From NCBI RefSeq assembly GCF_900187995.1, contig NZ_FZNZ01000009.1:50707-114706 (forward strand): a DNA stretch of 64,000 bases. Reading direction: 5' to 3'. The position numbers and the translations under genes are program-made. Shown piece after piece: positions 54,505 to 63,969 of the stretch (positions are counted from its first letter, which is position 1; every line of letters begins with the position of its first letter). Below the pieces are notes generated by a model. That model was not told the DNA's origin, searched no databases, and worked only from the letters and a program-made list of their open reading frames with translations. The DNA comes from Prevotella jejuni. Lineage in GTDB: Bacteria; Bacteroidota; Bacteroidia; Bacteroidales; Bacteroidaceae.

Positions 54505-54911
54505 TTAAGTCCTTCTTTCCATAGAGAACCAAACGTTTTCTACTTCTGAAAGATAGAAAAGAATAGCCTCAATATATTTGAATGAACACAAATTATTCAA
54601 ATATATTGAGGCTACTTTGTATCATCACTCTGCTTAAACCGCTCAATAAACAACAGGCTAACTTGTCATCTTGGAGGACACTTACAAACAATTGCATCCA
54701 ATAAGACGACATATTGTAAGGCTTCAGTAGTCTGGCATAATCTATACAATCCTCAACACCACTGTCGCTGACCATAAACACGACTTGTGCGAGGCTTCAA
54801 CACGTAGGTTGAAAACGTAAGAGAATATCCAGCTTCACCTTATTATATATAGCAGGGCACAGCCGATTAACTTCTACGGAAATATTAATTTATTAGTAGT
54901 CTGCCAAATTC
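54505..54911. other. Intergenic between convergent genes
   Basis: It contains the strong hairpin at 54564-54614. The rest has no supported gene. Confidence 0.45.
54564..54614. terminator. 20-bp stem bidirectional terminator
   Basis: TAGCCTCAATATATTTGAAT (54564-54583) pairs perfectly with its complement at 54595-54614 over an 11-nt loop. The minus-strand side is followed by TTCTTTTC. It separates the zinc-ribbon and nitroreductase genes. Confidence 0.85.
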
Positions 54912-55427
54912 TTACCTCACGTAGAAGATACGGTTTGCCTTACGTGGTGCCGTCTTACCCTCCTTCGTAGTATAGCCAAGAATACAGAAACCAATACCTT
55001 CATAATCGCCTTCTACTCCCCACTCTCTCAGCATCTGCTTGCCTTCTTCACGTTCAAACATTTCCTTGGCACGATTAATCCAACAACTGCCTAAGCCTAC
55101 CGCATGGGCAGCGTTCATAAGGTTGCCCATCATCAACGCACCATCATAGACATGGTTAGGACTACTCTTATCTGCTAACACAGCAAGGACAACGGGTGCA
55201 CCATAGAAAGGGTCACTCGTTACGCCCATTATCTCAGCATTTATCACAGACAAACGGTCGCGTACTTCCTTATTGGTCACTTCTACGATGATAGCGGTCT
55301 GCATATTCTTTCCACTTGCAGCATAAAGACCAGCCTCCATCACCTTATCAATCAACTCCTGCTCAGGCATACGTGCCTCATAAGAACGTACACTGCGACG
55401 TGTTAACAATGCTTCTAATGCTTCCAT
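54912..55427 (-). CDS. Nitroreductase-family protein
   Basis: The 171-residue flavoprotein has the family N-terminus ALLTRRSVRSYEARMPEQEL, AGLYAASGKNMQTAIIVEV, and the FMN-binding AAHAVGLGSCWINRAKEMFE. It reduces nitro- or quinone-type compounds with NAD(P)H. It follows the MalY/PatB gene by 12 nt on the same strand, so the three genes 54912-57799 form an operon. Confidence 0.92.
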   Translation of the reverse strand: MEALEALLTRRSVRSYEARMPEQELIDKVMEAGLYAASGKNMQTAIIVEVTNKEVRDRLSVINAEIMGVTSDPFYGAPVVLAVLADKSSPNHVYDGALMMGNLMNAAHAVGLGSCWINRAKEMFEREEGKQMLREWGVEGDYEGIGFCILGYTTKEGKTAPRKANRIFYVR

Positions 55428-55439
55428 AACATCTTTGTT

Positions 55440-56618
55440 TTATAATTCATTTACAGCTTTCGCCAACTGTTCCAACGCCTGACGAAGTACAGAACGTGGT
55501 GTACCCACATTCAATCGCATAAAGCCTTCCCCACCAGGGCCAAACATCTCACCATCATTGAGGGCCAGATGTGCCTTATCAATGAAAAGGTCAAGCAGCT
55601 TGTCATGGCTTAATTCAAGTCCACGACAGTTCAACCAAACGAGGAAACTGGCTTGCGGACGGAGTGGACGAATACCAGGGATACGCTCTCGACAGTAATC
55701 CTCCACAAAACGAACATTATCTTCTACATAAGCCAACATCTGCTTACGCCATTCTTCTCCTTTCTGATAAGCAGCTATAGTAGCTATCGGAGCAAATATC
55801 GTAGGCTCGTCTAATTCATTAGCCTTTAGCCATCCATAGAAGCGTTGACGCAAGTCATCATTAGAAATAACGGCATACGAACTAACAATACCCGCCATAT
55901 TGAAGGTCTTAGTCGGTGCTGCAAAGGTGATACTTATGTCAGCAGCACGTTCAGACACACTCGCAAACGGGACATGACGATTACCGAAGAGTGCCATATC
56001 ACTATGTATCTCATCACTAATGACAATGATATTGTGTTCATAACAGAAGTCGGCTAAACGTTGCAAAGTCTCTTTTGACCAACATACTCCCGCAGGATTA
56101 TGTGGATTAGAGAGTATCAACACACGACATTTATCATCACATACCTCCGAAAGGTTATCAAAGTCCATATCATAATAACCATCCTCACGCAGACGAAGCG
56201 GGTTGAAAACAACCTCACGACCGTTATCTTCAGGCGTCATACGGAACGGATGATAGACAGGAGGCTGTATGATAACTTTCTCTCCTGGCTTTGTAAACAC
56301 ATTCACAACGAAGCCAATGCCTTTAACAATACCTGGAATAAAACTTATCCACTCTGGTTTTATCTTCCAACAATGATGTGATTCGTTCCAATCAATAATT
56401 GTTGGGCGATAGTCAGCAGGCTCAATAGTATAACCAAAGATAGGATGTGAGAGACGAGCCTTAAGTGCATCAACAACGAAATCAGGTGTGGCAAAATCCA
56501 TGTCAGCCACCCAAAGGGGTAATAAGTCATTGCGTCCCCAACGTGGAAGGAGTGCCTCATGCTTCAAGTCACCACTTCCCGAACGATCAATTATCTCATC
56601 GAAGTTATATGTCTTCAT
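55440..56618 (-). CDS. MalY/PatB-type pyridoxal-phosphate beta-C-S lyase
   Basis: The 392-residue fold-type I PLP enzyme has LPLWVADMDFATP near the start, HPIFGYTIEPADY, LSNPHNPAGVCWS, VISDEIHSDMALFG and the PLP lysine in AAPTKTFNMAGI. PatB-like enzymes split cystathionine or cysteine, releasing sulfide and ammonia. Its ATG shares one base with the stop of the upstream PLP enzyme (TAATG). Confidence 0.92.
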   Translation of the reverse strand: MKTYNFDEIIDRSGSGDLKHEALLPRWGRNDLLPLWVADMDFATPDFVVDALKARLSHPIFGYTIEPADYRPTIIDWNESHHCWKIKPEWISFIPGIVKGIGFVVNVFTKPGEKVIIQPPVYHPFRMTPEDNGREVVFNPLRLREDGYYDMDFDNLSEVCDDKCRVLILSNPHNPAGVCWSKETLQRLADFCYEHNIIVISDEIHSDMALFGNRHVPFASVSERAADISITFAAPTKTFNMAGIVSSYAVISNDDLRQRFYGWLKANELDEPTIFAPIATIAAYQKGEEWRKQMLAYVEDNVRFVEDYCRERIPGIRPLRPQASFLVWLNCRGLELSHDKLLDLFIDKAHLALNDGEMFGPGGEGFMRLNVGTPRSVLRQALEQLAKAVNEL

Positions 56619-57799
56619 TATGCTTCCAAAGCTTGTTTTATATCATTGAATAGGTCGTCAACATCCTCTAAGCCAACACTCAGTCGTATCGTCGTATCAA
56701 GGATATCCATTGCTGCACGCTCCTCAGCCGAGAAGAGTCCGAAGATAGTACTTGCTGGATGAATTGCTAAAGTGCGATTATCAAAGAGATTAGTTGCACG
56801 ATGAATGAGTTTGAGGTTATTCAACAGTTTGAAGCAAGCCTCCTGACTCTCCAAGTCAATCGTTATCATCGCCCCAGCCGTTTCACCATACTGACGTAGA
56901 GAGAGCTGATGATAACGGTTATCCTCCAAGCCAACATAATTGACATTACAGATAGGCTTAAGCGTACACAACCGTTTTGCTAACGCTAAAGCATTAGCAG
57001 CTTGTACACGATAGCGAGCATCTAAGGTCTCCAAACCCAAAGTCTGCATATATGCAACCTGTGGTGTCATGTAAGAACCAAGGTTGAAGAGCATCTCATT
57101 CAAGAGTCGTTTTCCAATGAAAGGAAATCTTCCATAATCAATAATCAGACCACCTAAAGAGGTAGCCCCACCACTAATATACTTTGTACTTGAGATAACC
57201 TCAACGTCAACACCTAAGTCCTTTGCAGAGAACTGAGTAAAAGGAATAATAGTAGTATCGGCAATAACAGGAATACCATGTCGGTGAGCCATCTCCGTCA
57301 AAGCCCGTACATCGACGACTTCAAGCTGTGGATTCGTCATCACTTCAAGGAAGAGACAGCACGTATTATCATCCACCAACTTCTCAACAGCGTCTACATT
57401 CGTAAGGTCACATAGCTTTGTCTCTACGCCAAAGCGGCTTAGTGTTGATGTAAGTAAGGAGAAGGTATTCCCGAAGAGATGACGCGAAGTAATCACGTTC
57501 TTCCCCTGTTCGACAATAGCAAACAAAGTGTTACTAATAGCAGCCATACCCGAATTAAGTGCAATCACATGCTCTGCGCCTGTCAAAGCCTTAACCCGTA
57601 GTTCAAAGTTAGTTACTGTTGGGTTCTCTACACGTGAATAATCAGGCGCATCAATACGTCCGCAAAAGGCATCAGCCATCACTTCCGCATTATCAAACTC
57701 ATAAGCAACAGCGTTATAGATAGGCATACTTAAAGCGTCGTAAGCATCTCTACGCTTATAAGGGAGATGTATAGCTTGTGTCTGTTTCTTCATATTCAA
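56618..57799 (-). CDS. Cys/Met-metabolism PLP enzyme (O-acetylhomoserine/methionine gamma-lyase-like)
   Basis: The 393-residue protein shows the Cys/Met family blocks DYSRVENPTVTNFELRVKAL, EHVIALNSGMAAISNTLFAI, PVIADTTIIPFTQF, and the PLP lysine in VISSTKYISGGATSLGG. The exact reaction (sulfhydrylation or gamma-lysis) cannot be told. ATG at 57793 (MKKQTQ) is an alternative start. With PatB it suggests sulfur amino acid turnover. Confidence 0.88.
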   Translation of the reverse strand: MNMKKQTQAIHLPYKRRDAYDALSMPIYNAVAYEFDNAEVMADAFCGRIDAPDYSRVENPTVTNFELRVKALTGAEHVIALNSGMAAISNTLFAIVEQGKNVITSRHLFGNTFSLLTSTLSRFGVETKLCDLTNVDAVEKLVDDNTCCLFLEVMTNPQLEVVDVRALTEMAHRHGIPVIADTTIIPFTQFSAKDLGVDVEVISSTKYISGGATSLGGLIIDYGRFPFIGKRLLNEMLFNLGSYMTPQVAYMQTLGLETLDARYRVQAANALALAKRLCTLKPICNVNYVGLEDNRYHQLSLRQYGETAGAMITIDLESQEACFKLLNNLKLIHRATNLFDNRTLAIHPASTIFGLFSAEERAAMDILDTTIRLSVGLEDVDDLFNDIKQALEA

Positions 57800-57883
57800 T
57801 CAATTATTTGTGTTGTTTATAGAGGGTTCTGTATCAAAGGTAGATAGCAAAGACATCCACCATAGAAGTTATCATCACACAAC

Positions 57884-60730
57884 TTAATACCACTGCACAG
57901 CATTGACAATACCGCTTCGCTTATCATACTTAAGTGCATCCGTCAGTGTTGCTGCATTACAACGGAAGGTAAAGTTGTAAGAGGTATAGGGTGCTAACAC
58001 GATAGAAGCACTCATATTAAAACAGTGAAGGTCGCGTGACAGACTCGCTGTTGTCATACTCATCGCATGGTTTTCAAAGTCGTAACCACTTGAGAAGTTA
58101 ATATTCCAGCCATCACTGATACGAATGTTACCAGAGAGGTTCAGCGTCTGTGTGAACTTATAAGGGTAACGCATCGTCTTAGTATTGAACTTACCCGCAG
58201 TGTTCTCACGCATCGTAATACCATAACCAATAGTCAATGACCACGGCATATTAAATCTCATATAACCGTTATCGTCCGTCTCAGCAATATTACCACGTTT
58301 CTTCTTAGCAGCATACTTTCCCTTTTCAAGGTCATCATCCATGTTTGACTCGATATCGGTATCCGGTCCGTCGCTATCTGCTGATACCTTGTCATCATCT
58401 TTTTCATCCTTATGTCCAAACCACTTCTTCAACTTCTCTGGGTTCAAAGTGAATGAGAAGTTCTGCGACATACCCTGAAAACGAGGCAAACGACCATACC
58501 CCCACTCCGTATGATTACCTACATAAGGTTTACCATTGGCGTCAAGTTCATAAGCATAGGTGGCAAACTGTGCATTCATAGAGAATGTATAGTTCTTCCA
58601 CCACTTCAAACGTAGACGCATACTAAGGTCGCTCCAACGATGATAGTCAGCTGCCGCATTGTAAGACATACTTGCCCCTAACTCATCAATGATACTTATC
58701 TTCTTATAACCAGTTGTATCCTTATCACTCTTAACCTTCATTTCGATGTTATTGCTAACATCCCAACTAATCATCTCAGTCTTGTACTTACCCGGCACAC
58801 TATAAAGCTCATCTTGATAAGGTGAGTATTCAACAAGTTTCACGTTACCACTTGCATCTGTGTACTGATAGCTATCATAGTAGCCATACCGGCGTGCAGC
58901 AAAGTTAGGAGCGTATGAGAATGTCACCTGAGGTGTGATGACATGACGGATAGCCTGAATCTTATCACCGAACAGCTTCCTGTTAGGTGTCCAGAAGCCA
59001 TACACCTTTGTACTGGCACCCACGCTCATACTCCAGTTGTAAACATTATGGAAACCATAGGTAGTATCTCTCACCACCTCTTTCTGAAGGGTGTTATCCC
59101 ATCCACGTGTCACCTTCTTAGAATACATACGGTCTGTGAAATTGAAAGATGGTGTCACATTGATATAATTAAACAAGGTGAAGTTTGCCTGTACAGGGAT
59201 TGTATGCTGAAAAGCATTCTTCCAGTCTTTAATCAGATTAGAGTGTAGGATTTTATCTTCTGTCGTTGAGATAGAATTAGCCAACTGACCCGTATAGCTC
59301 ATAGAAATCTTCTCATACCAACGTTCCTTACCTACAAGATGCTTGCGCTTGAAAGGATAGAATCGGCTCAAGCTAATGTTCAAGTCTGGCAGTGTTATCT
59401 GTATAGAAGAAGTACGCATGTTCTGTGCAAGGTTCGTAGTAGCACTCAGAGAGAGTCCAATACTTGAGAAGCTCGTATTCCAACTCACGGAAGAAGTTCT
59501 CGTAGACTGCGTGAGTGTCTGCGGATTATACAAACTATTGAGGTTGTTACGTTCATAGCTTGATGTCGCAAAGTTTACACTTGCCGCCAAAGAACTATAA
59601 GGATTAGCCTTTGGGTCTTGGCGATGATTCCACTGAATCTTAAAGCTCTCCTGCTCAGCAAAGTCTGGTAATCCCTTATCACCAGTCTTTGAATCCTGAT
59701 AACTAAAGAGGAATGAGCCCGAATATCTATACCTCTTGCGGTAGTTGCTGGCTGCAGACACACCCCATGACCCCTTAGTATAAATCTCTCCAATGAGCTT
59801 TAAGTCCCATTTATCACTAATAGCAAAGTAGTAACCACCATCACGAAGATAGAAACCACGGTCGCTTTCATCACCATAACTTGGCATGATAAAACCGCTT
59901 GAATACTTTTTTGAGAACGGGAAGAAGCCGTATGGGATAGCCAAAGGCAGAGGGACATCGGCCACTACAAGATAAGCCGGTCCGAAGACAACATCCTTGC
60001 CCGGACGAACCTTTGCACGAGAAAGGGCGATATAGAAGTCAGGATGGGGTTTATCACAGGTAGTATAACGGCCATGCTGCAAGAAGACAGCCCCAGTAGA
60101 GTCACGTTTCCCCACTTCTCCACTCAAGAATCCATCTTGTTGCTCGGTATAGATTCCTTTTATCAAGCCTTTTTTCGACTTGAAATTGAAAGCCATTGTA
60201 TCACTCTGATACTCGTCTTTACCCATCGTAAATACTGGCTTTCCTTTAATACCACCCTCTGCAGTAGAGTCGGCAGTACCTGTCGCACGTACTGTACTAT
60301 TATCAAGATTCATGTGAACCTTGTCACTCGCAAGCTTCATATTCTCATAATCAACCTTCGAATTACCATAGAGATAGGCAGTACCCGACGCAGCATCATA
60401 CACAATAGAGTCTTCTGCTGAATACTTAACAGGTGCATCAATTCCATTCGAACGTGCACGCATCACACTATCAGCACGAATAGAATCGTCTATAGCCTTA
60501 TTATGATGATAGATAGCCAACTGAAGAGAATCCATCTTCGTGGTATCTGGAATATTCTTATCAACCGCCTTACTATCCTTTGAACCTTGTCCTTTCAGTA
60601 ATGTATCAACCACAACTGTGCTTGCCTTAGCCTTCTTGGTTTTCTTACCTTGAGGCACAGGCATGTTGACACTTGCCATTGCAAAAACAACAACAAAGGA
60701 TAATAGGAATATAATGCTCTTATTTCTCAT
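57884..60730 (-). CDS. lptD: LPS-assembly outer-membrane protein LptD (Bacteroidetes type)
   Basis: The 948-residue protein has a signal peptide and a Lys/Ser-rich N-terminal stretch. An OstA-like beta-jellyroll follows (about 105-225; YDAASGTAYLYGNSKVDYEN, VRATGTADS). Then there is a large C-terminal barrel with VPLPLAIPYGFFPFSKKYSS near 265 and SGFIMPSYGDESDRGFYLRD. These last strings are the Bacteroidetes LptD signature. It inserts LPS at the cell surface with LptE. Confidence 0.9.
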   Translation of the reverse strand: MRNKSIIFLLSFVVVFAMASVNMPVPQGKKTKKAKASTVVVDTLLKGQGSKDSKAVDKNIPDTTKMDSLQLAIYHHNKAIDDSIRADSVMRARSNGIDAPVKYSAEDSIVYDAASGTAYLYGNSKVDYENMKLASDKVHMNLDNSTVRATGTADSTAEGGIKGKPVFTMGKDEYQSDTMAFNFKSKKGLIKGIYTEQQDGFLSGEVGKRDSTGAVFLQHGRYTTCDKPHPDFYIALSRAKVRPGKDVVFGPAYLVVADVPLPLAIPYGFFPFSKKYSSGFIMPSYGDESDRGFYLRDGGYYFAISDKWDLKLIGEIYTKGSWGVSAASNYRKRYRYSGSFLFSYQDSKTGDKGLPDFAEQESFKIQWNHRQDPKANPYSSLAASVNFATSSYERNNLNSLYNPQTLTQSTRTSSVSWNTSFSSIGLSLSATTNLAQNMRTSSIQITLPDLNISLSRFYPFKRKHLVGKERWYEKISMSYTGQLANSISTTEDKILHSNLIKDWKNAFQHTIPVQANFTLFNYINVTPSFNFTDRMYSKKVTRGWDNTLQKEVVRDTTYGFHNVYNWSMSVGASTKVYGFWTPNRKLFGDKIQAIRHVITPQVTFSYAPNFAARRYGYYDSYQYTDASGNVKLVEYSPYQDELYSVPGKYKTEMISWDVSNNIEMKVKSDKDTTGYKKISIIDELGASMSYNAAADYHRWSDLSMRLRLKWWKNYTFSMNAQFATYAYELDANGKPYVGNHTEWGYGRLPRFQGMSQNFSFTLNPEKLKKWFGHKDEKDDDKVSADSDGPDTDIESNMDDDLEKGKYAAKKKRGNIAETDDNGYMRFNMPWSLTIGYGITMRENTAGKFNTKTMRYPYKFTQTLNLSGNIRISDGWNINFSSGYDFENHAMSMTTASLSRDLHCFNMSASIVLAPYTSYNFTFRCNAATLTDALKYDKRSGIVNAVQWY

Positions 60731-61166
60731 TGCCTAAATAACGTACAAAAATACTGAAATAATGCCGAATAGAACTACCATTACGCTATTTTAACTTTTA
60801 CAATAATGTACGTACACACTAACTGAAAAGATTTTGTTCATATATTGCGTTCCGTTAAGACTTGAATAGTACACCCTCATTACGGTCTGTTATTGATAAT
60901 AATAACACTGTAAAACACCTAAAGAAGCAAGTTTCTCAACCCCAAATAAGACTGATACTAAGCCTTCTCACTAACTGTCCGGAGCCTCTGGACAACTTGT
61001 ACGGGGCGTCCGGACAACTTGTCCGAAGCCTTCGGACAATAGTTAAAAACAAGTAGCAAGGTTCACTAAAACACCTAAAAACCAACTATTAGAGCACTAA
61101 ATATCAGCTACCTGTACACTACTTATGGGACGATATTAGCCGTGACAACACCAAAGGTGGATTTTC
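60731..61166. other. Intergenic between lptD and dnaX with GTCCGGAC repeat
   Basis: Besides the 22-bp repeat at 60976-61041 there is nothing I can support. No terminator for dnaX stands out. Confidence 0.45.
60976..61041 (+). repeat. Three 22-bp units of a GTCCGGAC-type repeat
   Basis: tgtccggagcctctggacaa-ct (60976), tgtacggggcgtccggacaa-ct (60998) and tgtccgaagccttcggacaa-ta (61020) are exactly 22 bp each. Units 1 and 3 are near-perfect palindromes (GTCCGAAG-c-CTTCGGAC type). The sequence differs from the acgcccttctt family but the period is the same. Confidence 0.8.
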
Positions 61167-62978
61167 TTAATCCAAATACAAGTCCAACGCATCAATAAGT
61201 TCCTTTACAGGATGATTTGTCTCCAACAGTTTATTCAGAGACTCACGAGGCGTAAGCATTGGCTTGATTTCTTCAAACTTAGCAAGACGAATATCTACTT
61301 CAATCTGTCCGTTGTGCAGTTCTTTTGCCAATGTAGCACGGATGCGCGATTTAATAGTTAGCATTTCGTTGAGCTGAATATTGTTTTCTGCAAGTACCAA
61401 GATTGTTGGATACTCTGTGACAGTAGGTGTAATATTCTTCATACGCTGTGCCAAAGCCTGCATACGCTCAGGCATTCGTGAACACATAGCCCGCCAACTC
61501 ACAACCAACTCTTGCTGTGTAAACCGCTCATTCTCATCCTTATTGGTTATTTCAAGCTCCTCTTCTTGCTTTTTCTTCTTATCGGCTTTGAGCAGATTAT
61601 CGAATGACATCGTCAACGAACTGAGATTAACAGCATTCGGGACACCTGAATTTACATTCACATTAGGACGTTCGCCAGAAGTCTCAGCAACAGACTTTTC
61701 AGACGAAGACACAACCTCAACAGGCACTGTCCCACCCGCATTAGCATTGTGAACAGTGTCATTATCATGTTTCAGGCTCCCAACCACCTGCGGAGTCGGT
61801 TTCTGTTGAGCCTTCAGAATAAGATTCTTGAACAGGGATTTTAATCGTTTAGGGCTACGCCCCGAGGCAGGAATATCATCTTCCTTCTGCGTAATCTGCG
61901 CCACTTGGATAAGCGTTAGTTCAACCAACAAACGCTTATTAGAACTCTGTCGATACTCCACATCACATCGATTCATAATCTGCAATGCAGTGTAAAGGAA
62001 ATTAACAGGACACTTCTGTGCCTGCTGCTGGTAACGATTTCTCAACTGTTCGCTCACCTCAAGCAACGGGAGAGTCTGCGCATCCTTTGCCATCAATACG
62101 TTACGAACATGAGAAGCCAGACCGTTCACAAGGTGCCCACCATCAAATCCCTTATTGATGACAGTATTTAAAAGTACCATTATCTCACTTACCTTATTCT
62201 CTAAGGCAAGGTCGACAATGTTAAAATAATTTTCAGTATCAAGTACATTCAAGTCTTCTATCACCTTTTGATAAGTGATATTCCCCTGAGAGAAACTTGC
62301 AGCTTGGTCGAATATAGAGAGCGCATCACGCATTCCGCCATCCGCTTTCTCCGCAATCACGCTCAGAGCCTCTTCCTCATACTGTATATTCTCCTTCTCA
62401 GCAACACGCTTTAGATGGTCGATAATATTTGGAACCGTCATTCGTTCGAAGTCATAAATCTGACAACGCGATAGGATCGTTGGGAGAATCTTATGCTTCT
62501 CAGTCGTAGCAAGGATAAAGATGACATGTGCTGGCGGTTCCTCCAGCGTCTTGAGGAACGCATTGAAGGCTGCAGTAGAAAGCATGTGAACCTCGTCAAT
62601 GATAAAGACCTTATAACGTCCTACCTGTGGTGGGATACGGGTCTGGTCCATCAATGCCTTGATATTCTCAACAGAGTTATTGCTGGCAGCATCTAACTCG
62701 AAGATATTATAACTGCGTCCTTCGCTGAAAGCCTTGCAACTTTCACACTCATTGCAAGCCTCACCGTCAGCCGTAGGGTGTTCGCAATTAATAGCTTTCG
62801 CAAAGATACGGGCACAAGTAGTCTTACCCACACCTCGTGGACCACAAAAAAGATAAGCATGAGCCAGCTTACCACTCTTCACAGCATTCTTCAGCGTAGT
62901 AGTCAGCGCCTGTTGTCCTACGACAGCATCAAAGGACAACGGGCGATACTTTCGCGCCGAAACAATATATTCATCCAT
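61167..62978 (-). CDS. dnaX: DNA polymerase III gamma/tau subunit
   Basis: DnaX is the clamp-loader ATPase. The 603-residue protein starts MDEYIVSARKYRPLSFDAVV (an upstream ATG would add eight unlike residues). It has Walker A CGPRGVGKT (45-53), a zinc module with Cys65/75/78/81, Walker B FIIDEVHML near 125-133, and the tau-like C-terminal part with a low-complexity linker (KKKKQEEELE). No programmed frameshift is evident. A TACCTTTG box on the minus strand at 63005-63012 lies just upstream. Confidence 0.95.
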   Translation of the reverse strand: MDEYIVSARKYRPLSFDAVVGQQALTTTLKNAVKSGKLAHAYLFCGPRGVGKTTCARIFAKAINCEHPTADGEACNECESCKAFSEGRSYNIFELDAASNNSVENIKALMDQTRIPPQVGRYKVFIIDEVHMLSTAAFNAFLKTLEEPPAHVIFILATTEKHKILPTILSRCQIYDFERMTVPNIIDHLKRVAEKENIQYEEEALSVIAEKADGGMRDALSIFDQAASFSQGNITYQKVIEDLNVLDTENYFNIVDLALENKVSEIMVLLNTVINKGFDGGHLVNGLASHVRNVLMAKDAQTLPLLEVSEQLRNRYQQQAQKCPVNFLYTALQIMNRCDVEYRQSSNKRLLVELTLIQVAQITQKEDDIPASGRSPKRLKSLFKNLILKAQQKPTPQVVGSLKHDNDTVHNANAGGTVPVEVVSSSEKSVAETSGERPNVNVNSGVPNAVNLSSLTMSFDNLLKADKKKKQEEELEITNKDENERFTQQELVVSWRAMCSRMPERMQALAQRMKNITPTVTEYPTILVLAENNIQLNEMLTIKSRIRATLAKELHNGQIEVDIRLAKFEEIKPMLTPRESLNKLLETNHPVKELIDALDLYLD

Positions 62979-63108
62979 AAAATAGTAAAGTCTGATTATC
63001 AATGCAAAGGTAATAAAAGTTAAGAAAACAGTAAGGAGGTAAGAAGAATTAAATTGTTAATTTGCTAAAAATATATATCTTTAATGCTCCGATATGCAAT
63101 CTTTTCCT

Positions 63109-63116
63109 TACTTTTG
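63109..63116 (+). promoter_or_regulatory. -7 box of the FtsB/DivIC gene
   Basis: TACTTTTG (fits TAnnTTTG) lies 19 bp before the GTG start at 63136. An ATG at 63094 in the same frame would lie upstream of this box, so the later GTG is preferred. Confidence 0.5.
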
Positions 63117-63135
63117 CAAAAAAGAATGTAAAGAA

Positions 63136-63480
63136 GTGAGTAAGATTACTGGACATATCATTAGTTTCTTCAATCGGTTTAAGTTTCATATTGTTATCAT
63201 TCTCGGTGTACTCATTGTTGGTATCGTGGATGAAAACAGTTTTATGAAACGAATAGAGTATGCCTATCAGATTGATGATTTGAAGAGAGAAATCCAAAAG
63301 TACGATTCTCAATATAAGCATGACATGCAACAACTTAAGGAACTAAAGACTGATCCCAAAGCTATTGCACGTGTCGCTCGTGAACGTTATTTTATGAAAG
63401 CTGACAATGAAGACATCTTCGTTCTAAGCGATGATGAGCATCCAACCGAAAACACTGGTAAGAATGAAACAACTGACTAA
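63136..63480 (+). CDS. FtsB/DivIC-family septum formation initiator
   Basis: The 114-residue bitopic membrane protein has one helix (FHIVIILGVLIVGIV), then a coiled coil (AYQIDDLKREIQKYDSQYKH, MQQLKELKTDPKAIARVARE). The conserved ERYFMKADNEDIFVL follows the coil as in DivIC/FtsB. It links FtsL and the divisome. Start is GTG, chosen because of the promoter. The next gene overlaps its end by 17 nt. Confidence 0.88.
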   Translation: MSKITGHIISFFNRFKFHIVIILGVLIVGIVDENSFMKRIEYAYQIDDLKREIQKYDSQYKHDMQQLKELKTDPKAIARVARERYFMKADNEDIFVLSDDEHPTENTGKNETTD

Positions 63481-63898
63481 AGTAGAATCTATCGTTTACC
63501 TCTTAGGAGGGATAACAATGGTTGCAGGGGCAGGCTTGTATGCCTTCCTTTTAATCCAGCCTATTGCTTGCTGGCTAATGCTTGTAGGTGCAATCTTATT
63601 TGCACTTATGCAGTCACGACAACGTTACTTAGGTACAGTATTAGCTATTCGTCGTCTACGCAAGATTATGTCGTTGGCAGGATGGGGATTTATCCTTGCT
63701 GGCATCTTTATGGTAGAAGACGCTTATCATTTTCTTCGCCCTATTTTCACTGGCTCATTAGATGGATACAGCAGTTATGTGAGTATCTTCCATCATAATT
63801 GGGTCATACTCCTACTCATTTCTGCTGTTATTGAGATGTATACTACTCATCGTATCAGCTACGAATTGAAGCGGGAAAGCAGCAGCACAAATACCTAA
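63464..63898 (+). CDS. Small integral membrane protein (144 aa)
   Basis: The 144-residue protein has four membrane helices (YLLGGITMVAGAGLYAFLLI, CWLMLVGAILFALMQ, IMSLAGWGFILAGIFMV, WVILLLISAVIEMYTT). No family is recognised. Its ATG lies inside the FtsB/DivIC gene (17-nt overlap), so the two are coupled. It could be an accessory envelope protein. The ATG at 63464 is chosen over an earlier in-frame one. Confidence 0.82.
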   Translation: MKQLTKVESIVYLLGGITMVAGAGLYAFLLIQPIACWLMLVGAILFALMQSRQRYLGTVLAIRRLRKIMSLAGWGFILAGIFMVEDAYHFLRPIFTGSLDGYSSYVSIFHHNWVILLLISAVIEMYTTHRISYELKRESSSTNT

Positions 63899-63969
63899 AA
63901 AAAGCGGGTCAGTCCTAAAACCCAGTTGCAAGTCTATCCTCTTAAGCACATAATTTCATAAGTATTTAT

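Noticed and set aside
61167..62978. Programmed frameshift in dnaX giving a short gamma form
   Set aside because: The lysine-rich stretch is coded by mixed codons with no slippery A run and no obvious hairpin after it.
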